Assembly (NCBI GenBank): GCA_024195265.1
Contig: JAJLRJ010000005.1
Location: 31,271,252-31,335,251, forward strand
Reading direction: 5' to 3'
DNA: 64,000 bases
From: Dendrophyllia cribrosa
Lineage: Eukaryota > Cnidaria > Anthozoa > Scleractinia > Dendrophylliidae
Position numbers and translations under genes: made by a program. Below are positions 36,059 through 46,651 of this stretch, one piece after another. Positions within the stretch are counted from its first letter, which is position 1. Each line of letters starts with the position of its first letter. Under the pieces are notes generated by a model, which was not told the DNA's origin, did not search any database, and was given only the letters and a program-made list of their open reading frames with translations.

Positions 36059-36319
36059 ACTAAGCTACCCCACTAGTACATGTTAATGAGGCACAAATTT
36101 AAAACATGAACAAAGATCCTCAGATATTGCGCTTTAAGGCGGATCCAAAATGGTGGTCGTTCGGAGATTGTGATATGATGTCATAACGTCAAACGACCAC
36201 TTTAAAGGATACACACAACATTTTTTTGCGAATGCTCTCTAGACATAGTTTGCACGCTTAATCACAAGAAAATGAATGTGACATTATTATTCTTACTAAT
36301 TGTCCTTGTTATTTTTCAG

Positions 36320-36484
36320 ATCTACTGATGTTGAGGCTACCCATTTGTTCACGAGACTCTCTTCCCGGAATATTTACTTGTAATTTTCTAATGTGCAATT
36401 TGAAGAACTATTGTTAAATGACATGTGATGCACTTAAGTAAACTACAACAAGTTGTTCACCAATGTTTTATTTTCAGTATTAAA
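36320..36484 (+). other. Possible 3' UTR exon of the C-x4-C peptide gene
   Basis: A strong donor (gtaaga at 33048) lies only 25 bases after the peptide stop codon, implying an intron in the 3' UTR. The next convincing acceptor on this strand is ttgttatttttcag ending at 36319, followed by a non-coding stretch with a variant poly(A) signal ATTAAA at 36479-36484. The intron would then contain two copies of the ~1.25-kb repeat. Inference only. Confidence 0.3.
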
Positions 36485-37799
36485 ATGCAGCTAAAATAAG
36501 ATTATAAAACCAAAGCAAATATGACGTAACTTAAAAGCTGACATTTTTTGAAATTTTAGTCACTTTACTGCAGAACACTTAACATAATTAAATGATGAGT
36601 AAACTAAGACACGAAGTTGTTTGTTTTTTTGTTTGTTTGTTTATTGTTGTACTGTCTGTATGCCTGGCCTGTGGGCAATGCCACGAGGAATTTGCTGCCT
36701 TTGACCAAATCTGTACCAAATATTTGACAAAGTACCTTCGCGTATACATAAAAATATCTTACCGAGGTTCCGAGGTTATTGGTGCCTCGAAGGAGACTGA
36801 ACAAACCGGCCATAATACGTTTTTAGCGAATTTCCAACGCACAAGGAAAGACGGTTGAAACTTGAAATCTATTTGCATTCTCAGTCACCCGCATCCAAAA
36901 GGACAATTCATCATAGGTTCAGTGTACTATTATGGTAATTGCATGCATTGCATTGCATTGCATTGCATTGCATTGCATTGCATGCATCCTAATTCTTTGT
37001 TTGCCATTGATATAAATATGTTTCAGTTTGACATCTTCCCCTGTAAAATACCAAAGAGAGCACTCAACAGTCCGTTGAATTAAGGTCTACAGATCGGCGG
37101 ATATTGTAAATAAGTTTACCCAGATTTCGGATTCAGGGGAACATTTTAACGGATTTGTAGATCCTTACAAATTTAACCCGTTTTTGGCTCGGATTTTCGT
37201 CAACCTGTGCTGTTACTTAAAATTTCCATCGACATTCACTCGCAATGCACGAGAAAACTCACAAAGACCTTTTTTCTGAAAACAATAACCCCATACACGG
37301 CATTTGCAAGGATTCAAGTCCGGACATTTTTACTGCATCTCAAACGTTCACAAATAATTTGCGGATTCCGACTTAGCATAAATACCCTAACAATATGGCA
37401 TGAATAGGTCTAAATAGCTTCTATATGTGCAACTGACAGTAAATTAAAGAGAGAAAAATTAATTAAAAAAATCATTCACTCGGAAGATATCGCATCCTGT
37501 TATCGTGTTGGTCAACTTGTAATTTGAATTAGGAACTTCAAAAGCCAACTGGAAAGGAAAAAGCCCCATGAAGTTTTTTTCAGAAAGGAAATTATGTCCC
37601 GGGGAAATACGGATGTATGAGACCTTTCCTTGTATCTGTCTTCAGCGACCAAACAGCGACAGAGAGGAAAATGTAAATAAAATTTGAAAGTACATTTCGA
37701 TAACCTGGAATTCAACTCGTTGTATGTGATTTATTTATGATTTACTTCCCACCTTCTTCGTCCATCGGCAGTACCCTTTTCCCTAAGAGTTTTACTTTC
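36485..37799 (+). other. Intergenic with (GCATT)n microsatellite
   Basis: 36941-36986 is a gcatt array of about eight units. The ORF at 36592-36858 starts with a hydrophobic stretch resembling a signal peptide, but this comes partly from a (gttt)n tract; I do not call it a gene. Confidence 0.5.
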
Positions 37800-38180
37800 G
37801 TTTTTGTAGCACGTTCCATTTAAAAATAAAACTCCTTTTTGGAGGGATCTGGAGGCTTTGTAGTTTTACTCAGTTTCGTACTCGACTCATCGAATGGCAA
37901 GAGTGTTTATTAATAAGCTTTTTGTTATGTTTTCGCACTTTCCTTTCAACTGAAATAACACTCACTTTTGGAAGGATAGAGGCTTTGTAGTTTTACCTCA
38001 GTTTTATACTCGACTCATCGAATGGCACGAGTGTTTCTTAATAAAGCTTTTTAATCCGTTTTCGTACTTGCCTTTTAAAAATAACGATCCCTTTTGGGAG
38101 GCTGGAGGCTTGGTAGTTTTACCTCAGTTCTATACTCAACTCATTGAATGGCGCGAAAATTGTGTCCTTGATGAATAAGC
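37800..38180 (+). repeat. Three tandem units of ~127 bp
   Basis: The block ctcat(c/t)gaatggc recurs at 37886, 38014 and 38140 (periods 128 and 126). Each unit also has ggaggct(t)tg(t/g)tagttttac and tttttggagg-like sequence. Identity falls left to right. Confidence 0.85.
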
Positions 38181-39288
38181 CAGCCAATTTTGGCACCGCG
38201 AAAATAAAAGGCATTTACGGTATCAGATCCCTTTAAATATTATTCCGCCTACCAAGGGATTATATTTCCTTTTCAGAAAAGTTATATTTTAAATAAGAGT
38301 CCTATAATAATAAGTTTAATGGATTTTTAAAAACAATCGGAAACTACTAATTTCGAAGACAAAGAAGATTTTCTATTTCTATTTTTCGATAAGGAACGCC
38401 GAAACACGCTCAAATAGATCTAATTTTAAAGTTTAAAAAATAAAAACAAATTAATCGCACTAAATTCCTTTTTTCGAATCAATAAATTGAAACGGAAAAG
38501 AAATCAAATTTCAAATTATGCATGATGTTTTTATTAATTATATGAGTTAAAATAAAAATGAAAACATGCAATTAATTATTATTTTAAAAATAGATTTCTT
38601 AAAGAAATTACTTACTTTTCGAAAGTTCTGCCACCGTAATCTTGTTACCGTTATTTTATTAACGTTAACTTTATGTCGTGCACTGTTCTTGGAATGGCAG
38701 ACTGAACATGATCAGAGATTAAACCATAAACTCAGTCGACAATTTTACCGTTACGAGTACATTTGAGAAACCGCGGCATTTCGAATTTTGTCTAAATCCA
38801 TATTCAGATTGCAGTGACTGAAATAGAACACAGTTAAAGGAACATAATTACCACCAACAGTACAAGGAAATCGTATATTTTCAATTATCTCTCTTCATTT
38901 AAACAAAAATATCTTAGGGCTGTTATTTTTTATAGTTGCTTATCAACATGCTATCAGGATCTGGTCGCTTCACGCTGCTTGCAAAATTCCTTATTTCAAA
39001 AATCACCAAATGTTTAGACTGCTTTGAATCGCTTTGTCAACCAAACAAGAAGCATTGCATAGAGTGATTTTACTTAGACCGTGTAACAGTATCTAGCAAT
39101 TAAAAAAATTAGCCAAAATAAGTAAAAACTAAACAAAAGAAAACAATGGAATTAGTTTCTAGTAGTGCCTACTGGTACCTACTGGCTTAGTGACTATTTC
39201 ACGGTGTAAAGAAAATCACTCTAATCAGCTAGTTAGGGGGTTATTATTTTAATATACAATAAAATTCTCATAACTGGCCTTAAAAGAA

Positions 39289-39573
39289 GGTATAACGTTC
39301 ATTAATGAGAATGGATATTTTGAGCTAAAAGCAGAGTGCCCTGCTGGCCACAAACAGTCCGCTTCCTTGTTTTTTCCGTTTCAACTGAAATATGGGGACG
39401 CTCAGGTTGCAATGGAAAACAGCGACGGACAAATTAATTTCCGTTGTATTAATATATCCTATTTTATGATAATAAAAGGCGAAGGCGAGAAAAAACAGGT
39501 TGCTCAGAATCCGACATCTGGGGCGAAAGAAAGAAGTTCAAAGACAAGGAAAGAAGGAACGTTAGAAACAAAG
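39289..39573 (+). CDS. Candidate internal exon, unknown protein
   Basis: A 285-base open stretch with a non-repetitive protein (FINENGYFELKAECPAG, then FQLKYGDAQVAMENSDGQIN) that ends at a strong donor, aag|gtaagag, at a codon boundary. A weak acceptor (ttaaaag) precedes it. No domain recognised and no partner exon found in this window. It could be an exon of a longer gene, part of a peptide or stress gene, or chance. Confidence 0.25.
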
Positions 39574-39803
39574 GTAAGAGGGTTTTTTTTTCAATATTCC
39601 TTTCTATCTTCGAATTCATAATAATGTTTCTTTTTAATTGAACAAATGTTCACCATCATCGTCACTTTATTTTAAAAGACTTCCTTTAAAAAGAAAATGA
39701 AATCCCTTTTGTATGTTCGGCGTGGGAATGTGCTTGGCTGTGCCATTTTCCCAAATCGATTTTTTTTTTCTTTTTACAGTAAATGTTTAAAAGCATTTAA
39801 GCC

Positions 39804-39971
39804 TCTCATGTTTCAAAAGAAACTTTAACAAGTTTCCCGTTTAATTGGCCTTTTGGCATTATTTTCTTGTTTTTTTTTAATCCCTTCTCTCATGTTTCAA
39901 AAGAAACTTTAACAAGTTTCCCGTTTAATTGGCCTTTTGGCATTATTTTCTTGTTTTTTTTTAATCCCTTG
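39804..39971 (+). repeat. 84-bp tandem duplication
   Basis: Copies 39804-39887 and 39888-39971 are nearly identical, differing mainly in the length of a T run. The second copy's right end repeats the junction tttttaatcccttg. Confidence 0.9.
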
Positions 39972-40320
39972 AGCTAATTTTATCTTTTCCCGAAGTCAAA
40001 TTAACACAAATGACTTGCCGATTAATCTTTGTTATTTCTGAACCTTCTTATTTCGTCGTTTTCTGCCATTACAATTCAGCAGCTTTTAGTTTACACTTAT
40101 GATATATTCAAAAATACTTACATCTATTGGCTATTAATGATACAAGTGATGCTTTGGTAAGGTAGGTGAAGATTACCTATCGCATTTGCAACGGGCAAAA
40201 TAGTATACGCCTTATGTACTGGTCTAAGAAACGTTTACAGCTGATAGATGGAAGAAGTGAAAATTTGCATATCTGTCGCCGTCCGCTGTAACTTGTTCAA
40301 CGCTTCGCGTATTCACAAGA

Positions 40321-41575
40321 TAATATATATAGTTAGGCTTAGCCTAACAGCGGCGCCCTCTGAAGACCCTCTGAACAAGCTTAACTAAGATGAAACTTAA
40401 CTAATAGGTGAAAGGTCGGAAGCACAAGAATTAAGATTAATATTGACGACCGGGCTATTTTTCAATTTTAGCAATTCTCAAAAACAGTATTACCCGACCG
40501 TCTGCACAGTACATTTAGACCGTACAAAAGTTCACAAAAACAACTTTTTCTCCGTCTAGAATAACTATTACGACTACTGTTAAAAAATACAGTTGTAGCT
40601 TGTCAAAAAATGCCTGAAAGACATATTTGCATACGGCCACGCGAGTGAAGTTAGAACTATAATAAAATTCAAGTCTTGCTTTGTTTACATAAAATCGCTT
40701 TTCAACCTATGTAATGAATGAACAAACACATAAAAATGGACAACACAATCTTCTTTCGAAAAATTTTATTCAAATCTCCATTAGTTTATGTTAAAAAGCA
40801 AAACGCAAAACTCGCATCGAGGCCGAGCCGTGTATTCGATGAAATTCAAGAAATTAATACAACTGAATTTAAGCTACACGTTTAAAAACAATTCTCCAAA
40901 ACTAACGAGAACACATTAACAAAAAGTCAATCACGGATTGATATCAAGATAAATTCCCATCGAAAAATGTAATTTGTTTTACCTTTAAGTCCCTCCGGCG
41001 ACTACTGTGCTTGGAAATTCTTTAAATCTCCGCTTTGGTGCTGAAATCCGTAAAACGAACCCATCTCTCGCATTGCTAAAAACGTATATAGTTCCTCGAA
41101 GCAAGATTTTATCCCTGAAAGCTCTTCTTTTTCCACTAAAGCGGCTTCTGAGTATCCCTTAATTAGCATCCCTGTCTTGAGTAGCAAACCACGAAAAAAT
41201 GCAGGAAAATAACGACTTTAATTTAAACCTTTTTCTCCGCTCAGTAAACAAAGCAAAACATCGAAGTGTTTTCCCAGTTGACGTGACATTCGGCCGTGTA
41301 ACCGCGCGAAAAAAAGCCTCGCTTTGGTTTCAACATGACGTCGTACGCGCATGTTTTGCGACGTCATACGGGCCCGCGAGCTAGTCCTCCGCTAAGATCC
41401 CGGATGTTGTGTGGCGTCATACGCGCATGCGCGCTAGCCTTGCGCGACACACATGTTTTTGTTGCAGACAGCGCCCGCGAAACATTCCGCTAGCCATGAC
41501 CATGAAAAATGAGGGCATAGGTTCTATGAATATGGGGCTCCGCAGCCGGGCCTTTGGCCCGGCTAGTGCTCCGCT
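40321..41575 (+). repeat. ~1.25-kb repeat family, copy D (most complete)
   Basis: Starts taatatatatagttaggctt and ends gtgctccgct. Contains every block seen in the other copies and no nested insertion, so it is the best reference copy (1,255 bp). Near the start, taggcttagccta is a small palindrome. Near the end, ccgggcctttggcccgg forms a hairpin followed nine to ten bases later by ctaa. Hairpin plus CTRR recalls Helitron 3' ends, but copies A and C lack CTRR, so the class is open. Confidence 0.85.
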
Positions 41576-41939
41576 AAAAGCAAGACGAGTAGACTTTTAT
41601 AAAGGAATAGTGTGGACGAAGTGGACTTGTAAAAATGGGAGGTTTTCGAAAACCTATAATGAATGTGGATGTGAGGACGTTAGGGAAACGCTTGTGCAGA
41701 CAAAAATATTTGGCTACGTTTCCAAAGAAAACGAAAACGTCGAGTTTTGAAAATGTATTAGTGTGCCCGGAGCTTAAAAAGAACCCATTCAAGAGTTCTC
41801 GGTTCAGTGACAGCTGTCAAATCAATCAATCGGCTGGACAGCTATGCTATGTCGAGTATGCTCCAATTGGGAGTCAAAAGAGGTGTACGAAGAACCAATC
41901 ATACTGGATTAATATTAGCTGACCATGACCATGACCATG

Positions 41940-42069
41940 TTGTGGTTAAAATTTTTATTTGGTTTGAAACCCCGTTTAATTTTTATTTTCCTTTGTCTTA
42001 AATTCATTATCATAATCTGAGAAAAAGGAAAACAAAATATAAACTGGTTTGAAAATTTTCAAGCCACAG
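41940..42069. mobile_element. 130-bp foldback (tgtggttaaaat ends)
   Basis: Left end tgtggttaaaatttttattt and right end aaaattttcaagccaca are inverted repeats. The inner halves (tttattttcctttgtct and gagaaaaaggaaaacaaaat) also pair. A half copy of the same sequence lies at 51511-51610. Confidence 0.7.
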
Positions 42070-42079
42070 AAAAATCGAC

Positions 42080-42360
42080 GCCGACCAAATACATTTCTCT
42101 TTGGGATATGCTCACTTGGAGCTAGCAACTGAGAAAGCATTTCAAATGTTGAAGACGACATACGGAAATGGCTCCTGGAAACATCGCCATGATAAAGACG
42201 AACCGTTTCTTCGAAAAACTCTGTTATTCTCACCAATGTCCGTCGAGATAAAATGCTCGTGGTCGAAAAGAAAAGGAAATCGTCCTCCTCTCCACCGTCC
42301 CATAAAAGAGCTTTTTCCTCCTCTGCCGAAAGAAAGTCAGTGAAAAAGTTTGGCGGAATG
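42080..42360 (-). pseudogene. PIF/Harbinger-like transposase, N-terminal fragment
   Basis: Within the - strand ORF 41976-42479, the central ~90 residues (EEFFEETV-like, then SRSHFRMSSSTFEMLSQLL and PSEHIPK) match the N-terminal pattern of Harbinger-type DDE transposases, where an FRMS..TFE..L..L helix pair precedes the nuclease. The catalytic domain is absent: the frame runs into the 41940-42069 foldback on one side and the 42366-42764 element on the other. A dead fragment. Family call by pattern only. Confidence 0.5.
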
Positions 42361-42365
42361 TTGCG

Positions 42366-42764
42366 AATTTTAGAGGTGGCGAATGGTAAATCCGAGACTC
42401 GCCGAGACGCCAAGACCCTTGTTTCAAAATCCGAGACCGCGACCGCAGCTAGGTTATAAAATCCGAGCCCGAGACCCAATGCGGGAAAAAAACAAGCCCG
42501 AGACTCTGTCTGCGCTAAAAAATATCCGAATCACCGGCCCACCTATCAAACAACAAATAAGGATGAGGAATGAGAATGCTTGACAAAAGTATCCGAGAAT
42601 CCGAGACCTTGAAGGAAAAAATCCGAGACTCCGAGACAGAAAAAGCACCAGCCAAACGAGACTTTGAGACTTAAAACAAAAACTGCCGAGATTTCGAGAC
42701 CGGACCAAAATTTTCCGAGACCCACGATTTTGAAGGTACCGTACCATTCGCCACCCCTAATTTT
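42366..42764. mobile_element. TIR element filled with ccgagac repeats
   Basis: Ends aattttagaggtggcgaatg (left) and cattcgccacccctaatttt (right) are inverted repeats. Between them tccgagac/ccgagac occurs about a dozen times at irregular spacing. 399 bp, non-coding; ORFs across it in both directions are artefacts. Confidence 0.8.
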
Positions 42765-43189
42765 CGCCATCAAGTCCGCCATGTTGTTTACATCAGCTCT
42801 TGCGCGTATCCCACGCACGGCTCGCGCGCGTAATCACGCAGACTGGCCCTTCCCTTACCATTTTGACCAATGAGAACCAGTTCTCTCGGGCCGTTCAGTT
42901 CTAACAAATGGTAAGCGCTCTTAGTCGATGTAAAAGAGATCTAATCAGAGACCAAAAGATCACACACCACTTTAGTTGGAAGAGTTATATAGGTTGCTCA
43001 TTAACTAAAAGGGGTTTGCCTTAATTTTTTTTTGTAAAAATACAGGAACTTTAGGTCAGATTGGATTCCTAATTAACAAGTCTATGTGAAACTTTGAGAT
43101 ATTTTCTATCAGTTTTGCAAACAGTTGTGAAACAGCAAGAAAGAACCCATTTGAGTGCACCTGATTGACGCGTGCGCAGTGTAGATTTG

Positions 43190-43332
43190 CGAGTTGCCTT
43201 TAGCCTCTCTATCAAAGCGAAGCTAGGTGCGAAACCTTTCATTTCATTCACATGCAAATAAGTTTTATTTGATTGTGAATGAAAACTCATCGCACCTAGC
43301 CTCGCTTTGATAGAGAGGCTAAAGGCAACTCG
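43190..43332. mobile_element. MITE with ~45-bp arms
   Basis: Begins cgagttgcctttagcctctc and ends in its complement; the arms include atcaaagcga/tcgctttgat and aggtgcga/tcgcacct. The loop is ~50 bp. Near-perfect arms. Confidence 0.85.
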
Positions 43333-43335
43333 GAA

Positions 43336-43500
43336 ATGGCCTATAGGTAGTTTTCATGTTACGTCATCGCTGCCATGCTGGTGGACATAAACAATAGTTC
43401 TCTCGTTAGCTCCTTTTGTTCGTCCACCAGCATTTGTTTGTTTCACTATTGTTATCTATGTCTCTAGAGATTGATTGCAAACCACCTATTGGCCTATTGA
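43336..43500. repeat. Second, weaker foldback adjoining the MITE
   Basis: tggcctataggtagttttca is answered by ttgcaaaccacctattggcc, and gctggtggac by gtccaccagc inside. An older inverted-repeat element beside the 43190-43332 MITE. Confidence 0.6.
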
Positions 43501-43559
43501 AAATCCACGTAACCGCACTTCAATACTCGCACCGATTACTATAAAAAATGGCCGCGCGC

Positions 43560-44270
43560 GGATGGACCACATAGTAAGCAAAGTGTTTGTTATATTGACA
43601 GGATTAGCCTACAATATGGCCGCGTGAAAAATGAATTTTGTAATGTTTCGGCATGTTAACTAAGGTATGTAGCATGTGGTGTACATGCAAGGAATGTACA
43701 GTATGCATAAGATGGAGTGGTAATGATTCAAGTTAATTTGTTTAGGAATCCTGTGGGATAAGCTTGGCTATTTAAGAGTTGTTAGTTATGCAGAAACCAT
43801 TCGAAGGCATCTCTTTATACATGCTTTTTATTTTTTACTTTTGTGTGTAAATTTTGATGTAACCTGTAGACCTATGTACATCTTTAAATGAAGTGTTATG
43901 ATTTCAGCGGTTAAGCAATCCCGTTGCATTCGTTTGGCTATTCAAGGGATTGTAAGTTACGCTGAACCGTTTGGAAGCTTTTCTTGTAGTTGCTTTGTTT
44001 TTCTTTTGCGTGCAAACTGTAATGTAACCTATAGGGAAGATATCAATGACGTCACCAATTGTTATTAATGTGCCAACCAGAGCCTTATTGGCTGCCGAAA
44101 CAAAGGGTTCTTTTGTTCCAGTGGCTGGTACATTTGAATAACAAAAAGAATGTTTGTAAACAGATATCATCCCTATAGGCTTGTGTACATCTTGTAATAT
44201 TGTAACCTCTGTGTGCTTAAGGACATCAATAAACGAGATGCTCGCCCCTGGAACTGTGTGTTATGTTTAT
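43560..44270 (+). repeat. Imperfect tandem duplication, possible solo LTR
   Basis: Two diverged ~200-bp units around 43720-43890 and 43893-44030 share ggctatt(t/c)aag, ttgt(a/t)agtta(t/c)gc, ttt(t/g)cgtg(t/c)(a/g)a and atgtaacct. The right part ends with gacatcaataaacgagatgc, a poly(A)-signal-like sequence as seen in retroelement LTRs. The LTR reading is tentative; no PBS or coding region adjoins. Confidence 0.4.
44029..44178. mobile_element. 150-bp foldback insertion
   Basis: Ends ctatagggaagatatc and gatatcatccctatag are inverted repeats. The insert separates the second tandem unit from its continuation (cttgtgtacatct), matching cctatgtacatct of the first unit, which supports an insertion. 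Confidence 0.7.
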
Positions 44271-44708
44271 TGAATATTTATTACAAAGTATTTTATACTT
44301 GTTTCATGGTGATTAGAGTATAATGAATTTTGTGGTTCGCTTATTGTGGTTCACCAGAAACCCATAAGTGGGTTGAAACGTGCAACTGTCTCTTGTACGC
44401 TTCAAAACAAGCTTCCGATTATTCAATTTGCCAAAAGGTTGTTACAGCCATATTTGGAAAATCAAGATAGAAATATTAACCAATCAATTCGCTAGAACAA
44501 TTTGCTTCCAATCTCGAGGGACCGAGGGGTTTCCAAATATGGTACTAAGCAAAAAATGAATGTTTTAACCCATTATGGATTTCTGGGTTCACTTATTTCG
44601 TATCGTAAAAGTTCATCATGTGTACTTTTGCAATGTAAACATAAGCTTTTGTCTAAAACTAAACGTTTTGTTGTTATTGTTGTTGTTAATCTAAATCATC
44701 TGCAGAAG

Positions 44709-44957
44709 ATGTCACACCGCAGAATTCAAGCCATATTTGCAGTTGTCATATTGCTGGTGATGATTTCGACATCCATGTCACTTCCAGCCGACTACAAGTC
44801 CGGATACGATAATTATCAACCACGATATGGTAGTCAAGACAAGAGAGAACCACAATCACCCGGGGGGGGAAGGAGGGGAAGAGGTTATCGCAACCGGGCT
44901 TATAATTACGCCATGGGCAAGGATCAAAGGAGCTATTATGAACCAATCAGCGTGTAG
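44709..44957 (+). CDS. Tyrosine-rich secreted peptide precursor
   Basis: 82-residue protein, family unknown. The ATG lies three bases after the acceptor ctgcag (44705). Residues 1-24 form a signal peptide (hydrophobic core AIFAVVILLVMI). The rest is rich in Tyr (nine), Gly and Arg: DYKSGYDNYQPRYGSQDKR, then EPQSPGGGRRGRGYRNRAYN and YAMGKDQRSYYEPISV. KR (45-46) and GRR (54-56) are possible cleavage sites, the second with a Gly amide donor, so EPQSPGG-amide is a conceivable product. No cysteines in the mature part. Could be a neuropeptide precursor or a small matrix or mucus peptide. AATAAA at 45073-45078 closes a short 3' UTR. Confidence 0.75.
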   Translation: MSHRRIQAIFAVVILLVMISTSMSLPADYKSGYDNYQPRYGSQDKREPQSPGGGRRGRGYRNRAYNYAMGKDQRSYYEPISV

Positions 44958-45072
44958 TATTGACTCTAAGAGAAAGTCAGATTCACATATATTTTCAGTA
45001 TAACCACCTTGTATTCTTAAAAACGAGGCACTGAGTACCATGAAAACTTAATGTGTCACGTTTGAACGAAGA

Positions 45073-45078
45073 AATAAA
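45073..45078 (+). promoter_or_regulatory. Poly(A) signal of the 44.7-kb peptide gene
   Basis: AATAAA 116 bases after the stop, in a suitable place for the last exon. Confidence 0.55.
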
Positions 45079-45198
45079 AACCTGGTTAAAAGTAATTTGT
45101 TTTGACAGTATGTGGTGACTAATTTCAATTTAAGGAGCCGTGTAACCGGACTGTTGTAGCTACAGTGTTTTGGTAAAAACTGTACAGCGCATTCAAAT

Positions 45199-45486
45199 AG
45201 AGCGGTTATTGCCTATCGAAAGTTATTTCGTGATTGCTTTGGTTTTTCATCGCTTCGCTTTGTGATTGGCTAAAAAATCTCGCGCCACTTTCTCGACCAA
45301 TCAGAAGTAAAACCAAAACCAATCGTGACTTGCTTGCACGCGTTTTCCCGCGCTTGGCGCCGGCTACATGTTATTGGTTCGAGTTCTGATTGGTTCATTG
45401 GATTGTCTGCCTCTGTTGTGATTGGCCAGAGTTACTACTTTGGTTTTGGTTTTGGTTTTACGACACTCAATTGAAAACCGCTTTAA
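45199..45486. mobile_element. TIR element (tagagcggtt ends)
   Basis: Left tagagcggtt and right aaccgcttta-type ends with further paired blocks (gctttggtttttc/ttactactttggttttgg is a direct, not inverted, echo). Repeated gattgg and ccaatca motifs inside. About 288 bp, non-coding. Confidence 0.5.
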
Positions 45487-45515
45487 GTACCTTTGCTTAT
45501 ACACGAAGTAAGGGT

Positions 45516-45598
45516 TAGACAATGAACGCAAGTGTTCTATGGGATATTGTGCCTGCGAAAGGCGCTATATCCCATAGGACACGAGCGTTCATTGTCTA
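45516..45598. repeat. 83-bp foldback
   Basis: tagacaatgaacgc and gcgttcattgtcta are perfect ends; ctatgggatat and atatcccatag pair inside. Loop tgtgcctgcgaaaggcg. Confidence 0.8.
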
Positions 45599-45602
45599 AT
45601 TA

Positions 45603-45761
45603 TACAGCTATTTCAATAAACGTTGTCGGATGAAAGCTCAAAGCCAAGACCGCAAGGTAGTATGGGTAGTGGTAAAAAGCCATTGCATAACAATCCCATA
45701 CTTCCTTGCGGTCTTGGCTTTTCGCCTTTTTGATCCGACAACGTTAATTGAAATAGCTGTA
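45603..45761. mobile_element. 159-bp MITE (tacagctatttcaat ends)
   Basis: Long inverted arms, including tacagctatttcaat/attgaaatagctgta, acgttgtcgga/tccgacaacgt and agccaagaccgcaagg/ccttgcggtcttggct. Its termini match the larger element at 60444-61514, of which it could be the miniature form. Only four bases separate it from the preceding foldback. Confidence 0.85.
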
Positions 45762-46475
45762 TATAACCGTCTTAGAAAATGGTCATATCCGCTAAGAAAC
45801 CATATTTTATGCAGATTGTATTTATGAGCGTATTTTAATTGTGTCATTCACACTTGAGAATCACGTTGTTATTTTGTTTTGGATGTCGCCGTAATGTTGG
45901 TATATAATTTTACGAATAACAATGCTTTTCTTTCTTTGGAGCTTTGTTTATTCTTTGTTGTTTTGATGGCTCATTTGCTCCGGCTATGAGCCAGTATACA
46001 GAGCTCGATAAACCTGAGGCCGTCCTTACCACTTAAGAGTTACTTGCTTTTGAGAGCGTAGACATATCCGAGTGCTTGGGGGATGAATTCGATAAAAGTG
46101 CACGTTTGAACGAAATTGAGCGAAGAGAAAGAGACAGAGTTCCAATGCACGGTGAAACCAGTCTTTCGTTTAATTTTTCCTAAAATACTGGGCACTGATT
46201 GGCTGAGTGGGTGTGACCATTTTCTAAACGCTCTTAGAACACCGAGAGAAAACCATCAGTTTTTATCAATTTTTCCAAGATCCAAGCTAAGAAGAACATT
46301 GGCCAATTTGTTCAAGTCTCAATTCAATTCCTTCTTGGCCATCCACAGCCAAACATAATTTCTTGTCACTATTAAATGTAGTGATTAAGAAGATTGAAGA
46401 TCCGTAACCAGGATTCATAATAATTAAAAAGTGAAAAACGTTCTCTTGTTAAAGATTTTAAAAACTATAAGCTTT

Positions 46476-46494
46476 CGACAACAGTCCTGTTGTC
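46476..46494 (-). ncRNA. Hairpin with GAAA after Penelope-like ORF 2
   Basis: On - the sequence reads ttgaagacaacaggactgtt then gtcgaaag: an 8-bp perfect stem gacaacag/ctgttgtc followed by GAAA, ~160 nt beyond the GIY-YIG stop. Position and layout parallel the hairpin at 9088-9118. Hammerhead-like but off-consensus at the first core base. Confidence 0.4.
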
Positions 46495-46651
46495 TTCAAC
46501 GTTTAGAAAATGTGGAGAAAGCGAATGTGCATACCCAATTAAAAAAGTTAAAAAATAACAAAAGCGAAAGAATGAAAAACCAGAAAGTTAACGTGTGAAA
46601 GCCAATGTCTATTTGAAAGAATGCGATACTGATTGGGAAGCGGGCATGAGT

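Noticed and set aside
36592..36858. ORF with signal-peptide-like start
   Set aside because: Hydrophobicity comes largely from a (gttt)n tract; no acceptor before the ATG, no processing sites, no recognisable mature part.
40321..41575. Helitron identity of the 1.25-kb family
   Set aside because: End hairpin and ctaa occur in copy D, but CTRR is missing in copies A and C and no A/T target site is evident, so not called.
43560..44270. LTR retrotransposon
   Set aside because: A poly(A)-like segment and tandem structure are visible, but no primer-binding site, polypurine tract or gag/pol adjoins; listed only as possible solo LTR.
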